Assembly (NCBI GenBank): GCA_000525675.1
Contig: CP002190.1
Location: 2,170,001 to 2,234,000 of the forward strand
Source of the DNA: Bdellovibrio bacteriovorus W
GTDB taxonomy: Bacteria; Bdellovibrionota; Bdellovibrionia; Bdellovibrionales; Bdellovibrionaceae
Length of the DNA stretch: 64,000 bases
Direction of reading: 5' to 3'
Shown: one piece after another, positions 33,341-43,582 of the stretch
How the letters are laid out: every line of letters begins with the position of its first letter
How positions within the stretch are numbered: position 1 is the first letter of the stretch
Translations under genes and position numbers: made by a program
Notes under the pieces: generated by a model
Seen by the model: only the letters and a program-made list of their open reading frames with translations
The model's database searches: none
What the model was told of the DNA's origin: nothing

Positions 33341-35983
33341 ATGGGTAAAAACAAATTCGGTACGTGGTTTCTATATAACCTCACTCTCTTTCTTCTCGTT
33401 TTTTTCTCAGGGAAACTCGCAATGATGTGGTCCCTGCCACCCCTCAATAGTTCTCCTATATGGCCACCCATTGGTATCACTGTGGCCTTCCTTCTGCTCT
33501 TCGGCAGAGATAAGTTCTACGGCGCTCTGTTAGGGGCCATAGCCATCGCACTCAGCGGTGATAATTCCAACGTCGGCGCTCCCCTCTTGATCTTAAGCTC
33601 GGCAGGCAGCACAGCCTTTGCCCTTGTTGCCGCCAAAACTATTATCAATCGCTTTGAATATCCACGCCGCGAGTTTTTACTTGAACGGGATATCCTTCTC
33701 TATCTCGTTATCACCGGCCCACTTCTAGGTCTTTTCACATCTAGTTGGGGAATTGCTTGTTTTGCAATATCTGGAACTCTTGGCTCTGAAAATCTTTTCC
33801 TGAACTGGATGACGTGGTTCATCGGGGATTCCATTGGCGGGATTGTTTTTAGCCCCTTGGCTCTGATCTTCTCTAAAGGGGCCCGCGCCTATTGGATGCG
33901 CTCATTTAAGAATATCGTTGTTCCCTTGCTCTTCTTTTTCTTTCTTATTTTAGGCGCTCTTCACTACGTCAATTCTATTGAAAGAGAAAAAGTTTTAGAA
34001 GAGTTTGGTCGTCGCTCCCAGCTTTCTCTCAAGCTGCTTGAGCAAGGCTTGCAATTCCATCAAATGACGATCACGACATTGAAATCATTTATTGAAAACT
34101 CGGAGATCATCACCCCTGGAGAATTTCAAGATTTCACTGGTAGACTTTACAATGGTTACCCTGAGATTCAGTTCGTTGCCTTTCTTAAAGTAAGTCCACA
34201 GGGAAGTATTTCTATAGAGCATGCTTTTAGTAATGATAAAAACTCGAACACACAAATTCTGCGCAGTCTTCCCCTGAAGGAGGCCCTTCACTCTCTTAAG
34301 AAATATCAAAGTGACGAAGACGCTTTCAATGACGAGTTCTCTTACGGCCCCGTGGAAGTCGCCGTCAGCGGGCGTGGGTTGCAAGACTATCTCCTGAGTG
34401 GCCGCCCCGCTAAGGATGGGGTCATTCTTGAGGTTCTCAATTTGAATGTACTAAACTCCAGTTTTTCTCATTTCTTTGATGATGAAAGATATGGATATAA
34501 ACTTGAAGACATCACCAATACGCAACACCCGACAACGATTTTTGAATCCTTGGATCAAGACGACTATGACGATAATACAGTTTTTTTCAAAAAAACTTCG
34601 ACATTCAAGATAGCTCATCGGACATTAAAGGCGACCATCAGCCAGGCCAACACTCTTTCAGCTGACGCTTCTAAAGGAATCGCAGTTCTTCTTTTGGCAT
34701 CTTTAGTTTTGACTTATCTTACAAGCGCCCTGCTATTGATTTTTGCGACTCGCTTTGTTTCCGTCAATAAACTCGTGCTTCAGAACACATTGCACTTACA
34801 AGAGTTAAACTCAAAACTTATCCGCGCTTCTCAGGCGAAAAGTGAATTCTTAGCTAACATGAGTCATGAGATCCGCACACCTCTTCATATTCTTCTGGGA
34901 AGCCTTAAAGTTTTAGACAGCGATAACTTAAATGAAGAAGATGCCCGCTTCTTAGGTCTTGCGGAAAAGGCCGGTGATAATCTTTTAAATACTCTCAATG
35001 AGATTCTGGATCTTTCTAAAATAGAATCAGGACAAATTGAAATTGAAAATATTGAGGTTAATATTCAAGACATTGCACGCGAGGTCTTTGAACTTTTCCA
35101 ACTGCAAGCCCAAGAAAAAGCCATTGAACTTTCATACGAAGTCTCTCCACAGGTGGCAAAAATATATTCGGGGGACCCGACACGCATTAAGCAAGTCCTC
35201 TCGAACCTAGTGTCCAACGCCATCAAATTCACAAGTCATGGGAGAGTGGATATTAAAATTGAGCGCAATCAAGATCCCCTGCGCCCTGGAAATATCTACT
35301 TTGCTATTCAAGACTCAGGAGTAGGTATTTCCGAGGAAAACATTCCTCACCTCTTCCAACCGTTCTCTCAGGCAGACTCTAGCATCTCGCGCCGCTTTGG
35401 GGGCACGGGTTTGGGGCTTTCTATTTGTAAGATGCTAGCAGAACTTATGGGGGGAGATATTCGTGTGCAAAGCTCTGAAGGCCAAGGAAGCACTTTCAGC
35501 TTCACACTGCCTCTTCTCTATAGAGGGGATTCCCCAACAGTCCATAAAAAATCGGAAAGCAACTCCCGTGAGGAGTATCAGAAAAACATGCGTCCTCTGC
35601 ACATCCTAATCGCTGATGATTCTGAGGATAATCGCAATCTCATCAAGGCCTACCTGAAAGGGGTTGAACATCGTATCGACGAGGTTCAAAATGGTCAAGA
35701 GGCCGTCGATTTTGTTAAATCCACTCCCGTTGATTTAATCATCATGGATATGCAAATGCCCGTTCTTGATGGCCTTAAGGCCACCGAAGCCATTCGTAAA
35801 TGGGAGTCGGAACAAAGCGAGAAACGCCATATTCAGATTTGGGCCATCACAGCATTTGCTCTGGAAAGTGAAATTCGCCAAACCCGTGAAGCCGGATGCG
35901 ATAAGCACCTCGCAAAGCCTGTCAGCCGCGCCGAGCTCTATAAGTCCCTGTTTCAGCTTCAGTCTGATACAGAAAATAAATGA
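33341..35983 (+). CDS. Hybrid sensor histidine kinase with MASE1 and CHASE domains
   Basis: An 880-residue inner-membrane kinase. An N-terminal MASE1 domain of about eight helices (about 10-200; SSPIWPPIGITVAFLLLFG) and a helix lead to a periplasmic CHASE-like domain (about 225-440, AFLKVSPQGS). A second helix (about 445-470) follows. HisKA contains H509 in ANMSHEIRTPL. The HATPase_c domain has NAIKFT, DSGVGIS and GGTGLGLSI. A C-terminal receiver holds D803 in IIMDMQMP, with LAKPVS further on. It autophosphorylates and relays to its own receiver, then to an unlinked phosphotransfer protein. The signal is unknown; CHASE domains sense small extracellular ligands. No cognate regulator is adjacent. 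Confidence 0.93.
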   Translation: MGKNKFGTWFLYNLTLFLLVFFSGKLAMMWSLPPLNSSPIWPPIGITVAFLLLFGRDKFYGALLGAIAIALSGDNSNVGAPLLILSSAGSTAFALVAAKTIINRFEYPRREFLLERDILLYLVITGPLLGLFTSSWGIACFAISGTLGSENLFLNWMTWFIGDSIGGIVFSPLALIFSKGARAYWMRSFKNIVVPLLFFFFLILGALHYVNSIEREKVLEEFGRRSQLSLKLLEQGLQFHQMTITTLKSFIENSEIITPGEFQDFTGRLYNGYPEIQFVAFLKVSPQGSISIEHAFSNDKNSNTQILRSLPLKEALHSLKKYQSDEDAFNDEFSYGPVEVAVSGRGLQDYLLSGRPAKDGVILEVLNLNVLNSSFSHFFDDERYGYKLEDITNTQHPTTIFESLDQDDYDDNTVFFKKTSTFKIAHRTLKATISQANTLSADASKGIAVLLLASLVLTYLTSALLLIFATRFVSVNKLVLQNTLHLQELNSKLIRASQAKSEFLANMSHEIRTPLHILLGSLKVLDSDNLNEEDARFLGLAEKAGDNLLNTLNEILDLSKIESGQIEIENIEVNIQDIAREVFELFQLQAQEKAIELSYEVSPQVAKIYSGDPTRIKQVLSNLVSNAIKFTSHGRVDIKIERNQDPLRPGNIYFAIQDSGVGISEENIPHLFQPFSQADSSISRRFGGTGLGLSICKMLAELMGGDIRVQSSEGQGSTFSFTLPLLYRGDSPTVHKKSESNSREEYQKNMRPLHILIADDSEDNRNLIKAYLKGVEHRIDEVQNGQEAVDFVKSTPVDLIIMDMQMPVLDGLKATEAIRKWESEQSEKRHIQIWAITAFALESEIRQTREAGCDKHLAKPVSRAELYKSLFQLQSDTENK

Positions 35984-36039
35984 GTGAAATCCCCCTAAAA
36001 TTGCGCTAGAATAGTGGCTTTGCAATATCAGGGGGATTT

Positions 36040-36522
36040 ATGTCCAAAACCATTCATCACACTAATACACTTAAAGTGCGCCAAGCTCTTTGGGATCTTC
36101 AAAAAGAAGTTTTAAACTCTTTAAAAGATATTTTTGAAAAAGAGATCGGTTACCAAGCTCAGCCTGCAGAATGGTTCAACGTTCTTATGACAGCAGAAAG
36201 ATATATTTGGCTGAAAGAATTAACTTCTTTAATGGCTGATATCGACGTCTTAACAGAATTAGAAATGGTTGATGAAGACCAAGCAGCGATTGCCCGCTTT
36301 GAAATCGAACGTCTTATAATTGATTTAGAGACTGACGATGACTTTACGAGAAACTATAAAGGCCTGCTTCTGGCTGGAGGCAATCTTCTGCCTTTGCATA
36401 CGCAGTTGAAAGGTCACCTAGAGTTGATTCCTCAAAAAGAAATGGATGCCAAAGAATCTTTTGCTCAAAGAAAGAAATGGCAGGAGACTCATCGCGAGCA
36501 AGCTCGTAAAAAGAGAATGTAG
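36040..36522 (+). CDS. Conserved hypothetical alpha-helical protein
   Basis: A 160-residue soluble, acidic, helical protein (EIGYQAQPAEWFNVLMTAERYIWL, long helix about 60-100) ending in a basic tail (REQARKKRM). GGGGGA precedes the ATG by 5 nt and a terminator follows at 36570. No family was recognised. It lies 56 nt after the hybrid kinase on the same strand and might be co-transcribed, but a phosphotransfer-type motif could not be identified. Confidence 0.65.
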   Translation: MSKTIHHTNTLKVRQALWDLQKEVLNSLKDIFEKEIGYQAQPAEWFNVLMTAERYIWLKELTSLMADIDVLTELEMVDEDQAAIARFEIERLIIDLETDDDFTRNYKGLLLAGGNLLPLHTQLKGHLELIPQKEMDAKESFAQRKKWQETHREQARKKRM

Positions 36523-36569
36523 AACTCTGTTCACCACATGGATCTGCTCGTTAAATAATTGAACTGACA

Positions 36570-36600
36570 AACACCTCTTTTATAAGAGGTGTTTCACTTT
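36570..36600 (+). terminator. Rho-independent terminator
   Basis: A 10-bp stem (AACACCTCTT / AAGAGGTGTT) with a 4-nt loop and a T-rich tail. It ends the hypothetical gene transcript. Confidence 0.8.
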
Positions 36601-36724
36601 TGAAGCCAACCCATCTCTATACTCAAAATTATCATTTGCATCCCAACAATCTTAGATGCTCTCTCTTTCAAAAGAACTTCCACGGACTTAAAATACAAGA
36701 AAACATTTAACCAAGGAGGTTTCT

Positions 36725-37276
36725 ATGAAACTCACTCCCTACCGAAGAAATCGGAACTTAAGTACCGATCTATTTGACCAAATGGATTGGTTATTTGATG
36801 ACTGGGGTCGCAGCAGCCAAATGAGAGACTTTTTAAGCGAAAGAGTTCTTTCTCCGTCCTGCGATATCTCAGAGTCTAACGATCAATTCCTAATGAGTAT
36901 AGATATACCGGGAATGAAGCCTGAGGACATTAAGATTGAAGTCGCCAACAACATTTTGACGATTTCCGGTGAAAGACGACGTGAAGAAAAAGAAAGTGAT
37001 GATAGTATCCAGCACTTCGAAAAGTCTTATGGCTATTTTAAACGTAGTTTTTCTCTTCCGACGTCTATCGAAAGCGAAAGTGTCGAAGCGAGATACGAAA
37101 ACGGTGTCTTAGAGCTTCGCTTGCCTAAGACTCAGAATGCCAAGTCTCGACAGATTGAAGTTCAATCGGGAACTCGTAAAAATGGTGATTTTGAAAAGAT
37201 CACAGCTACTCAGAAATCTGAACCCCAAGAGCGTTCGCGACATTCCACTGAGGATACTCAGAAACATCCTCACTAA
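36725..37276 (+). CDS. Small heat-shock protein (Hsp20/alpha-crystallin)
   Basis: A 183-residue holdase chaperone. A short N-terminal arm is followed by the alpha-crystallin domain (about 45-140; FLMSIDIPGMKPEDIKIEV, LTISGERRREE, GVLELRLPK). The C-terminal tail is unusually long (about 40 residues), Gln/Ser/His-rich and probably disordered. The usual I-x-I oligomerisation motif appears only as RQIEVQ. AAGGAGG lies 6 nt before the ATG. No CIRCE element or clear sigma-32 promoter was found upstream. It binds unfolding proteins in the cytoplasm. Confidence 0.93.
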   Translation: MKLTPYRRNRNLSTDLFDQMDWLFDDWGRSSQMRDFLSERVLSPSCDISESNDQFLMSIDIPGMKPEDIKIEVANNILTISGERRREEKESDDSIQHFEKSYGYFKRSFSLPTSIESESVEARYENGVLELRLPKTQNAKSRQIEVQSGTRKNGDFEKITATQKSEPQERSRHSTEDTQKHPH

Positions 37277-37279
37277 AGA

Positions 37280-37311
37280 AAAAAAGCCTCTCTACAAAGA
37301 GGCTTTTTTTT
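37280..37311. terminator. Bidirectional terminator, Hsp20/aspA
   Basis: A stem of about 10 bp (AAAAGCCTCT / AGAGGCTTTT) with A and T runs on both sides. It lies between the converging Hsp20 and aspA genes and reaches the aspA stop region. Confidence 0.85.
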
Positions 37312-38719
37312 ACTTTATTCTTAAGCGTGGATTAAGAAGGTTCTCATCCGAAAGGATCTCAGCAATTTCATCTTTAGTAACTAAGGCTCTTTCTAAAAGA
37401 ACTTCAGGAACCGTCTTCCCAGTTTGGGCGCATTCCCTGCCAACCTCATCAGCAGCATTATGACCAATAAAGGGCTCAAAGTAAGTAATCAACCCAATGC
37501 TCTTTAAAACAAGTTCTCGGCAATGCTCGACGTTCGCAGTGATTCCAACGACACATTTGTCTGCCAAAGTTTCGCTGCCCGATTTTAAGATAGCAATGCT
37601 CTCAAAAAGTGCGTGAGCAATCACAGGCTCCATCACATTTAGCTGAAGCTGACTTGCATCGGCAGCTAAAGTCACAGTCAAATCATTGCCAATGACTCGA
37701 AAACAAATCTGATTCACAACTTCGGGTATAACAGGGTTTACTTTCGCAGGCATGATCGAAGACCCCGCCTGCATCTCTGGCAGATTTATCTCTTTTACTC
37801 CGGTGCGGGGGCCCGAACTTAAAAGTCTGAGGTCATTACAAATTTTTGAAATCCGCACAGCTGTTCTTTTAAGAGCTGAAGAAACACTGACAAAATCAGC
37901 GCACTCACTGGTTGCCGCCACATAGTCGGTTGTCTGAATAAAAGAATATCCCGTGACCTCTGCCATTTTTTTGGCAGCTAAGACTCGATATCCTAGTGGC
38001 GTATTCACCCCCGTCCCGATGGCTGTTCCCCCTAAGTTGACACCTAAAAGCAAAGTTCTTACTTGCTTCCAAAGTTGAATTTCTTCCATTAGTAAAGATT
38101 CAAAAGCTCTAAACTCTTCACCTAAGGACATAGGGACGGCGTCTTGTAACTGAGTCCTACCCATTTTTACGATCGAGGCAAACTCTTGGGCTTTAAGTGC
38201 AAATGAGCCCGCCAGTTTTTGCAGAGACTTTTCGACATCGATAAGTGCCTCATAAAGTGCCAAGCGCAAAGCCGTAGGATAAAAATCATTCGTCGACTGA
38301 CACTTATTCACATGATCGTTTGGATGCAGAAATTGATACTCACCTTTTTTATGTCCCATTTTTTCTAGGGCAATATTGGCAAGGACTTCATTCGTGTTCA
38401 TGTTCACGGAAGTACCAGCTCCCCCCTGATAGACATCCGTTGGAAAGCAAAAAGCCCACTTTTCGGGGGCTTTAATAACTTCGTCGCAAGCACTGACAAT
38501 GGCATCGGCATGTTCTGCCGATAAAGTTTGTGCTTCTTTATTAGCTAAGGCAGAAGCCTTCTTCACCTTAGCAAGTGCCGCGATCATATAGAGATTTTGT
38601 GACAAAGTATTGGAAGAAATTTTAAAGTTTTCGATCGCGCGAAGTGTGTGAATGCCGTAGTAACTATCCTGCGGTACTTTTTTTTCGCCGAGTAGATCTT
38701 TTTCTATGCGGTAATTCAT
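37310..38719 (-). CDS. aspA: Aspartate ammonia-lyase
   Basis: A 469-residue cytoplasmic enzyme converting aspartate to fumarate and ammonia. The fumarase/aspartase superfamily signature [11 protein letters not shown] is present. Other aspartase features are the start [33 protein letters not shown] and [14 protein letters not shown]. It is the normal length (about 470). AGGGAGAAGG precedes the ATG. It lies 14 nt downstream of the metallo-beta-lactamase-fold lipoprotein gene, so the two probably share a transcript. The role is likely to feed amino-acid carbon (aspartate) into the TCA cycle, apt for a protein-rich diet. Confidence 0.95.
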   Translation of the reverse strand: MNYRIEKDLLGEKKVPQDSYYGIHTLRAIENFKISSNTLSQNLYMIAALAKVKKASALANKEAQTLSAEHADAIVSACDEVIKAPEKWAFCFPTDVYQGGAGTSVNMNTNEVLANIALEKMGHKKGEYQFLHPNDHVNKCQSTNDFYPTALRLALYEALIDVEKSLQKLAGSFALKAQEFASIVKMGRTQLQDAVPMSLGEEFRAFESLLMEEIQLWKQVRTLLLGVNLGGTAIGTGVNTPLGYRVLAAKKMAEVTGYSFIQTTDYVAATSECADFVSVSSALKRTAVRISKICNDLRLLSSGPRTGVKEINLPEMQAGSSIMPAKVNPVIPEVVNQICFRVIGNDLTVTLAADASQLQLNVMEPVIAHALFESIAILKSGSETLADKCVVGITANVEHCRELVLKSIGLITYFEPFIGHNAADEVGRECAQTGKTVPEVLLERALVTKDEIAEILSDENLLNPRLRIK

Positions 38720-38733
38720 CCTTCTCCCTTCGC

Positions 38734-39762
38734 TTAAAGCTCGATGGTCTCTCCGTGCTTTAAAACTCTAAACTCATTTTCTGAAATTTTTAATTCTTCT
38801 TTTGCTATCTCGAGGTCTTTCACGGGCGTCCACATATCTTCATCAGCCATCTTGAAAGTTCCCCAATGAACCCCTATAGAGTTCTTCGCTGCCAAGTCTT
38901 TATGAATTAAAATCGCCTCATGGGGATTCACATGCTGACGCTTCATAAACCATCGAGGCTCGTACGCTCCGATAGGTATCGCGGCGAAATCAACAGGCCC
39001 TAAGCGCTCTTTAATATCTAAGAAATCTTTGGAGTATCCCGTGTCTCCGGCATAGAGAAACCGAAAGGATTTGATCTCTAGATGCCATCCTCCCCAAAGA
39101 GTCTGATTGCGATCAAACAACCCTCTTGCTGACCAATGCTGAACTGGGACAAAGGTGATTGTCAAATTATTGATTTGTTGGTTTTCCCACCAATTAAACT
39201 CTTCAACAATTTTAATCCCTTCCCCTTCAAGTAGGGACTTCAGCCCCAGCGGAACAAAGAAACGAGCTGCGGGGTTCAGTTCAGCCACCCTCTTGAGGGT
39301 CGGTAAATCCAAATGGTCGTAGTGCGAGTGAGACACCATGATAACATCCACATTTGGTAGTTCTTCTATATGAAACGGAAGCGCCGATAAACGCCGAGGC
39401 CCTGCAAAACTTAGAGGAGAAGCTCTTTCTGAGAAAATTGGATCCAGCAGAATATTTTGCCCATCCATCTGCAAGAACATCGACGAGTGCCCCATCCATG
39501 TCAGCGTATTTTTAGTCTTATTCTGTTTTAGAAAGCTCGTATCTGTTTTCACGATCTCGGGATTAAAGTCTTCCTTAGGCTTGCTTGGGGCCGTTCGACG
39601 CTCCCACTGCCACTTCCAGAAACCCTGCGGAGGAGTGTTGTCGTAATTGTTTAAAAAACCCTTTTCTCCATGATGAGGTTTTTCTGGATCGAAATACTTA
39701 AAGCTGCTTTGGCATCCCAAGAAAAAAACGGGAATGGCCATCATGAGGAAGACCTTTTTCAT
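38734..39762 (-). CDS. MBL-fold lipoprotein (NAPE-PLD/UlaG-like)
   Basis: A 342-residue lipoprotein with lipobox FFLGC (Cys17). The metallo-beta-lactamase fold carries SHSHYDHLD (HxHxDH), upstream [11 protein letters not shown] and ILLDPIF, and the GDTGYS and GVHWGTF ligands. This set matches the NAPE-PLD-like/UlaG branch, which includes N-acyl-phosphatidylethanolamine phospholipase D. It may act on phospholipids or other phosphodiesters in the periplasm or outer membrane, but the substrate is inference. It is first of an operon with aspA (14-nt gap). The ribosome site is weak. Confidence 0.83.
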   Translation of the reverse strand: MKKVFLMMAIPVFFLGCQSSFKYFDPEKPHHGEKGFLNNYDNTPPQGFWKWQWERRTAPSKPKEDFNPEIVKTDTSFLKQNKTKNTLTWMGHSSMFLQMDGQNILLDPIFSERASPLSFAGPRRLSALPFHIEELPNVDVIMVSHSHYDHLDLPTLKRVAELNPAARFFVPLGLKSLLEGEGIKIVEEFNWWENQQINNLTITFVPVQHWSARGLFDRNQTLWGGWHLEIKSFRFLYAGDTGYSKDFLDIKERLGPVDFAAIPIGAYEPRWFMKRQHVNPHEAILIHKDLAAKNSIGVHWGTFKMADEDMWTPVKDLEIAKEELKISENEFRVLKHGETIEL

Positions 39763-39901
39763 GTCTTAAGATTCCCCCCTAAAGCGCACCATTGCAAGAA
39801 AGCATGTTTTACACCTACCGTCATGCGCGATGCTATTGCCTTGCTTCTAAAGTGCGATTACAGACTTAAATGGATGATATTTAACAAAGGACAAAATCGC
39901 T

Positions 39902-41449
39902 GTGATTCGTGAATTTTGGAACAAGCAGACTACCTCACAAAAGGTGACCATCGTCTTTATTCTCACTCTTGTTTTCAGAGCCTTCTTTTCCCTGAACGTG
40001 GGACTGATTGACGACGAAGCCTACCATTGGTCATGGGCCAAAAGCCTCCAGCTTTCCTACTTCGATCACCCCGCAATGATTGCTTGGCTAGAAGCCATCA
40101 CGACTTCCATTTTTGGCGACACCCTTTTGGGTGTACGTTTGCCTGGGTTCCTGTGCTTTATCGGAATCACGGTTCTTTTATATAAAATGACGAAGGATTT
40201 CTTTGACGAGTCTGCCGCAATTTTTGTGGGACTTATTATGTGCTGGTCTCCGTTTTGGGGCTTTGGCGGTTATGTAGCTTCTCCAGAGCCTCCGTTCATG
40301 CTTTGCTGGGTTGCTGCCTCCTACGTCTTTTGGCAAGGAGTGCGCGAGGATGAGAAGCGCTGGAGCACGAAGAAAACTTGGCTATGGCTGGGTGTTCTTA
40401 TGGGACTTGGATTAAATTCAAAGTTCATCATTGCTTTGTTAGCGCCTGGCTTTGGTTTGTATTTGCTGATGACTCCAACTCGCCGCAAAGACCTTTTAAC
40501 TCCTTGGCCATGGGTGGGACTTCTTATTGCCACGGCATTGGCATCGCCGATCTTTATTTGGAATCATCTCCATGACTGGCCGGGATTTAAGTATCAGTTC
40601 CATGATCGACACTCGGGCGAATCCTTTAATTTTAATCGCTGGCTCGTATTCTTAGGCGCACAAGTTCTATTTGCGACGCCGTTCCTTTACGTGATGATTG
40701 TTTTGGCATTCATTACTTCAGCCATTCGAATTAAAGATGCTCGCTGGCGTTACCTATTCTGCCTCGCAGCTCCATCAATTGCCGTCTTCTACCCTCAGCC
40801 CTTCTTTGCTGATTACAAACCGCACTGGAGTGGGGCTGCCTACACTCTCTTGCTGATTGGAGTCGGAGGCATTTGGTCTCAAGGTCTTCAGTGGGGTGAA
40901 CGCCAGATCGTCAAAGCACGCAGCAAGGTCTTTACTCGCGGGATCGCTGGTTTTTTCATATTCTTAGGAATCATCAGCTATACACCTTTCGTCTATCCGT
41001 GGATGCCAAAGGTCTTTAAGTTTTTCTCTCCCGAGGGACAATGGGAAACAACTTACGATTTCAGTAATGAGTTTACGGGTTGGGAAGAGTTGGGTCGCTT
41101 TGTGAATCGTCGCCAACGTGAAATTCATGCAGAGTCTGGCAAGAAGCCATTCATCGCAGCTCATCGCTATGAGACAACGGCGCAAACCACTTGGGGCGTA
41201 AAACAAAAAGTTTATATGCTGAGCTCAACAGTGAGTAATTACACCGTGATGCAATCCCCAGAGGAAATGGCCAACCTGCTTGGCAAAGATGTGCTTTTTG
41301 TAAGTACCGAAAAGTATCCAGCGGTCGCTAATGAATGGGCAAAATTTGATAACTGCGACAAAGAGCAGCTCAAAACTTTCCGCCACGGAATTCATGCTCG
41401 TACGTTCAATATCTATTATTGCACGAACTACCAAGGTATTACGAAGTAG
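39902..41449 (+). CDS. GT39-like (ArnT/PMT family) membrane glycosyltransferase
   Basis: A 515-residue inner-membrane protein with about ten hydrophobic helices. The first periplasmic loop holds the PMT/ArnT signature DDEAYHWSWAKSL with the conserved acidic pair, then SYFDHPAMIAWL. Such enzymes transfer sugars from polyprenyl-phosphate donors to lipids or proteins on the periplasmic face. The start is GTG 39902, with AAAGGA about 9 nt upstream. It stands alone. The donor and acceptor are unknown; lipid A modification (ArnT-like) and protein O-mannosylation are both possible. Confidence 0.86.
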   Translation: MIREFWNKQTTSQKVTIVFILTLVFRAFFSLNVGLIDDEAYHWSWAKSLQLSYFDHPAMIAWLEAITTSIFGDTLLGVRLPGFLCFIGITVLLYKMTKDFFDESAAIFVGLIMCWSPFWGFGGYVASPEPPFMLCWVAASYVFWQGVREDEKRWSTKKTWLWLGVLMGLGLNSKFIIALLAPGFGLYLLMTPTRRKDLLTPWPWVGLLIATALASPIFIWNHLHDWPGFKYQFHDRHSGESFNFNRWLVFLGAQVLFATPFLYVMIVLAFITSAIRIKDARWRYLFCLAAPSIAVFYPQPFFADYKPHWSGAAYTLLLIGVGGIWSQGLQWGERQIVKARSKVFTRGIAGFFIFLGIISYTPFVYPWMPKVFKFFSPEGQWETTYDFSNEFTGWEELGRFVNRRQREIHAESGKKPFIAAHRYETTAQTTWGVKQKVYMLSSTVSNYTVMQSPEEMANLLGKDVLFVSTEKYPAVANEWAKFDNCDKEQLKTFRHGIHARTFNIYYCTNYQGITK

Positions 41450-41464
41450 GGGAAATCCTACTTC
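41443..41464. terminator. Convergent terminator hairpin
   Basis: An 8-bp stem (GAAGTAGG / CCTACTTC) with a 6-nt loop embeds the GT39 stop codon and is followed by a T-rich tail, ahead of the converging TonB-like gene. Confidence 0.6.
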
Positions 41465-41493
41465 ATAGTTCTTCATTTCATTTTCTTGAAATA

Positions 41494-42174
41494 TTAATTC
41501 AGAGAATATTCAATCGGAACAGTGATCACCCAAGCATTGCGGGTGATCTCTTTAGGAAATGGCTTGATGCCATCGATCCCCTTAACAAGCTCAACAGCGG
41601 CATTGTTTAAAGAATCATAAGGTGTTTTCTCAACAACTTCACTTGCTGCTAAAGATCCATCCGAACTTAAAGTAAAGCGCATCATGACTTTTCCTGTGTG
41701 TCCCATTCTGCGGGCCATCACTGGATACTTCTTACGTCTTTCTAAAAGTTTTCTCAGCTCATAGAGATAGCGTTCTTCAGGGCTTACCTCAGAACCATTT
41801 GCTACACCCTCACGTCCCGTCAAAGCACCCGTCGTGGAAGTACCTAAAGGATTCCCTAGGGTCTTTTGCTCAGCCACCTGTGGGGTCACTGGTGCGGGAA
41901 CAGGTTTTTCTTTTTTCTTTTGTTCAATAGCTACGCCATCATCATCCATCGCGGCAACTGGAGCTGCTTGAGTTTTTTGGATATTCAATGATTGAGGTTT
42001 AGATGGAGCCGATACCGTCGTCGCCTCCCCGTACATCAACTCAACCCCCACCGGAAGTGGACTTTTTTGGGGAGCTGCAAGCGCCAAAGCCAATACAAAA
42101 GCGGCCCCATGCAAAACTGCAGAGATCACAAAAGAACTGGAGATTTTTAGGTTTAATTGCGCTTGATTCACCAT
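41494..42174 (-). CDS. TonB-like energy-transducing protein
   Basis: A 226-residue protein. An N-terminal helix anchors it in the inner membrane (about 11-33). A Pro/Lys/Gln-rich spacer (about 60-125) crosses the periplasm. The TonB C-terminal domain (about 145-226; KYPVMARRMGHTGKVMMRFTL, VEKTPYDSLNNAAVELV) is present. The ATG at 42174 is chosen over a start at 42216; the ribosome site is weak. No ExbB/ExbD genes are adjacent. It would couple proton-motive force to outer-membrane receptors or another machine. It does not share a terminator with the topoisomerase genes upstream, so it is separately transcribed. Confidence 0.85.
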   Translation of the reverse strand: MVNQAQLNLKISSSFVISAVLHGAAFVLALALAAPQKSPLPVGVELMYGEATTVSAPSKPQSLNIQKTQAAPVAAMDDDGVAIEQKKKEKPVPAPVTPQVAEQKTLGNPLGTSTTGALTGREGVANGSEVSPEERYLYELRKLLERRKKYPVMARRMGHTGKVMMRFTLSSDGSLAASEVVEKTPYDSLNNAAVELVKGIDGIKPFPKEITRNAWVITVPIEYSLN

Positions 42175-42366
42175 AACGTGCTTTATCTTATAAGCGTCAT
42201 GGCCCCCTAAAATCAATCTTGGCCGAAAGGAAAGCCACCAAATTCAATTTAACGACTTTGGCATTTTCTAAATGAAAGTAAAATGAAAATTTTGCTCCTT
42301 GCAAGGATCTAAACTATGAACTTTTGTCAAAAATCGCAGGGCGCACTCGGCCTTCTCAGAAACGAA

Positions 42367-42400
42367 AAAAGCCCCAGAATTTTTAAACTCTGGGGCTTTT
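42367..42400 (-). terminator. Terminator of topoisomerase VI operon
   Basis: A 12-bp stem (AAAAGCCCCAGA / TCTGGGGCTTTT) with a T tract on the minus strand. It lies just beyond the topoisomerase VI A-subunit stop. Confidence 0.9.
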
Positions 42401-42405
42401 AAGTA

Positions 42406-43569
42406 TTAAACGTAAGAACCGGATTTGATTTTTTCTAGGATCAACTTCTCTGTTTTGATTGGATCGTTAGGATCTACAGAGAAGAAAGACTGCTGCTCAC
42501 AACGCACTTTCTCTTTGATCAACCATTTCAAGATATCTGCTAGTTTCTTATTCTTTTTATCCAAGAAGAACGGATCGTTTTCTAAAGCATCTTTAGCTTT
42601 TTTCAATGCGCGCGCTTCAACTGGATCGCTTTCACGAACTTTATAGTGAGGAAGGTCGTACTTGCGAACGTCTTCAGGCAAAACTCCTAAGAATTTTACA
42701 TTCGGCGCAGAGAAGTCAGCGTTTCTAATGAGAGAAGCCGCCGAGCCTGCTTTCAATGTTCTATAGATATTTTGCAACGTGTACGCATCCAGATCCCCGA
42801 AGAAGTACATTGGTACATCTAACTGATCTTGGATAAGTTTTGACCAACCACGCACACCATTCGACGGAACCCCTTGAGCACCCATGACGATACAGTTGTT
42901 ACGTCTTGTGAATCCCATGGTTACCAAGGTATTTGCAGTACCTTCTGATTCTACGATAAGGCAGAAATCAATTTTCTTTTTCGCTTTCAGTTTCAAAGAT
43001 TGTGGTTTGTTCTTCGGTTGGAACGGAGAAGTTCCCAGAGAAGAAAGATCGACCACGGCTTTATCACCGTCAGGTAGAGTCTCTGTCACAATCAATTGCT
43101 GAGAGTAAGTCTGTCCACCACGGTCATTGGCAAAACAGTTCAATTCTTCACGGTAAACCTCAAGCATATCACCAATAAAATCGATGATCGCATCAGACTC
43201 TGGCTGATCATCAAAATCAAGAGGCTTTAAACGGGGATTGCCCTTAATCAGACCTTTACACATGTAGTAAAGTTCACGCTTCGTATTTACCGATCCACGC
43301 TCTAGGTTGTTGAGAAGAATTTCTAATACGAAAACCACGCGCGCTAGCTTTTGAACTGAAGAAACGTTGAGTTCTGTGCGAACAACTTTATCTCCAGGAG
43401 TTAAGTATCCCAGCTTCGAGTTATAATTCGAGTTGTCCAATGAAGTCTTCACTGCCTCTAAAACGGGGCGCTTTGAAGCCTCAAGATCACGCAACATTTT
43501 GTCTGCAAGAATGCGTGCCTCTTTAGGAATATCAATTTTTAAATCACGTATTTGAAGGAGTTTTCCCAT
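42406..43569 (-). CDS. top6A: DNA topoisomerase VI subunit A (Spo11/Top6A-like)
   Basis: A 387-residue catalytic subunit of a type IIB topoisomerase. It contains the winged-helix CAP motif TKRELYY, with Y102 as probable DNA-cleaving tyrosine. The Toprim metal residues are E207/E209 (VESEGT) and D259/D261 (GDLDAYTLQNIYR). QGVPSNGVRGW is a further family landmark. It cuts both strands with 2-nt overhangs together with the B subunit encoded 13 nt upstream (43583-45340). Type IIB enzymes are typical of archaea and plants and rare in bacteria. The C-terminal region is complete. The ribosome site is weak, consistent with translation coupled to the B gene. Confidence 0.93.
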   Translation of the reverse strand: MGKLLQIRDLKIDIPKEARILADKMLRDLEASKRPVLEAVKTSLDNSNYNSKLGYLTPGDKVVRTELNVSSVQKLARVVFVLEILLNNLERGSVNTKRELYYMCKGLIKGNPRLKPLDFDDQPESDAIIDFIGDMLEVYREELNCFANDRGGQTYSQQLIVTETLPDGDKAVVDLSSLGTSPFQPKNKPQSLKLKAKKKIDFCLIVESEGTANTLVTMGFTRRNNCIVMGAQGVPSNGVRGWSKLIQDQLDVPMYFFGDLDAYTLQNIYRTLKAGSAASLIRNADFSAPNVKFLGVLPEDVRKYDLPHYKVRESDPVEARALKKAKDALENDPFFLDKKNKKLADILKWLIKEKVRCEQQSFFSVDPNDPIKTEKLILEKIKSGSYV

Positions 43570-43582
43570 CGTCTATACCTAA

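Noticed and set aside
36601-36720. Sigma-32 or CIRCE element ahead of the Hsp20 gene
   Set aside because: A TTGAAG and a CCCAT occur but with wrong spacing; no TTAGCACTC-type repeat was seen.
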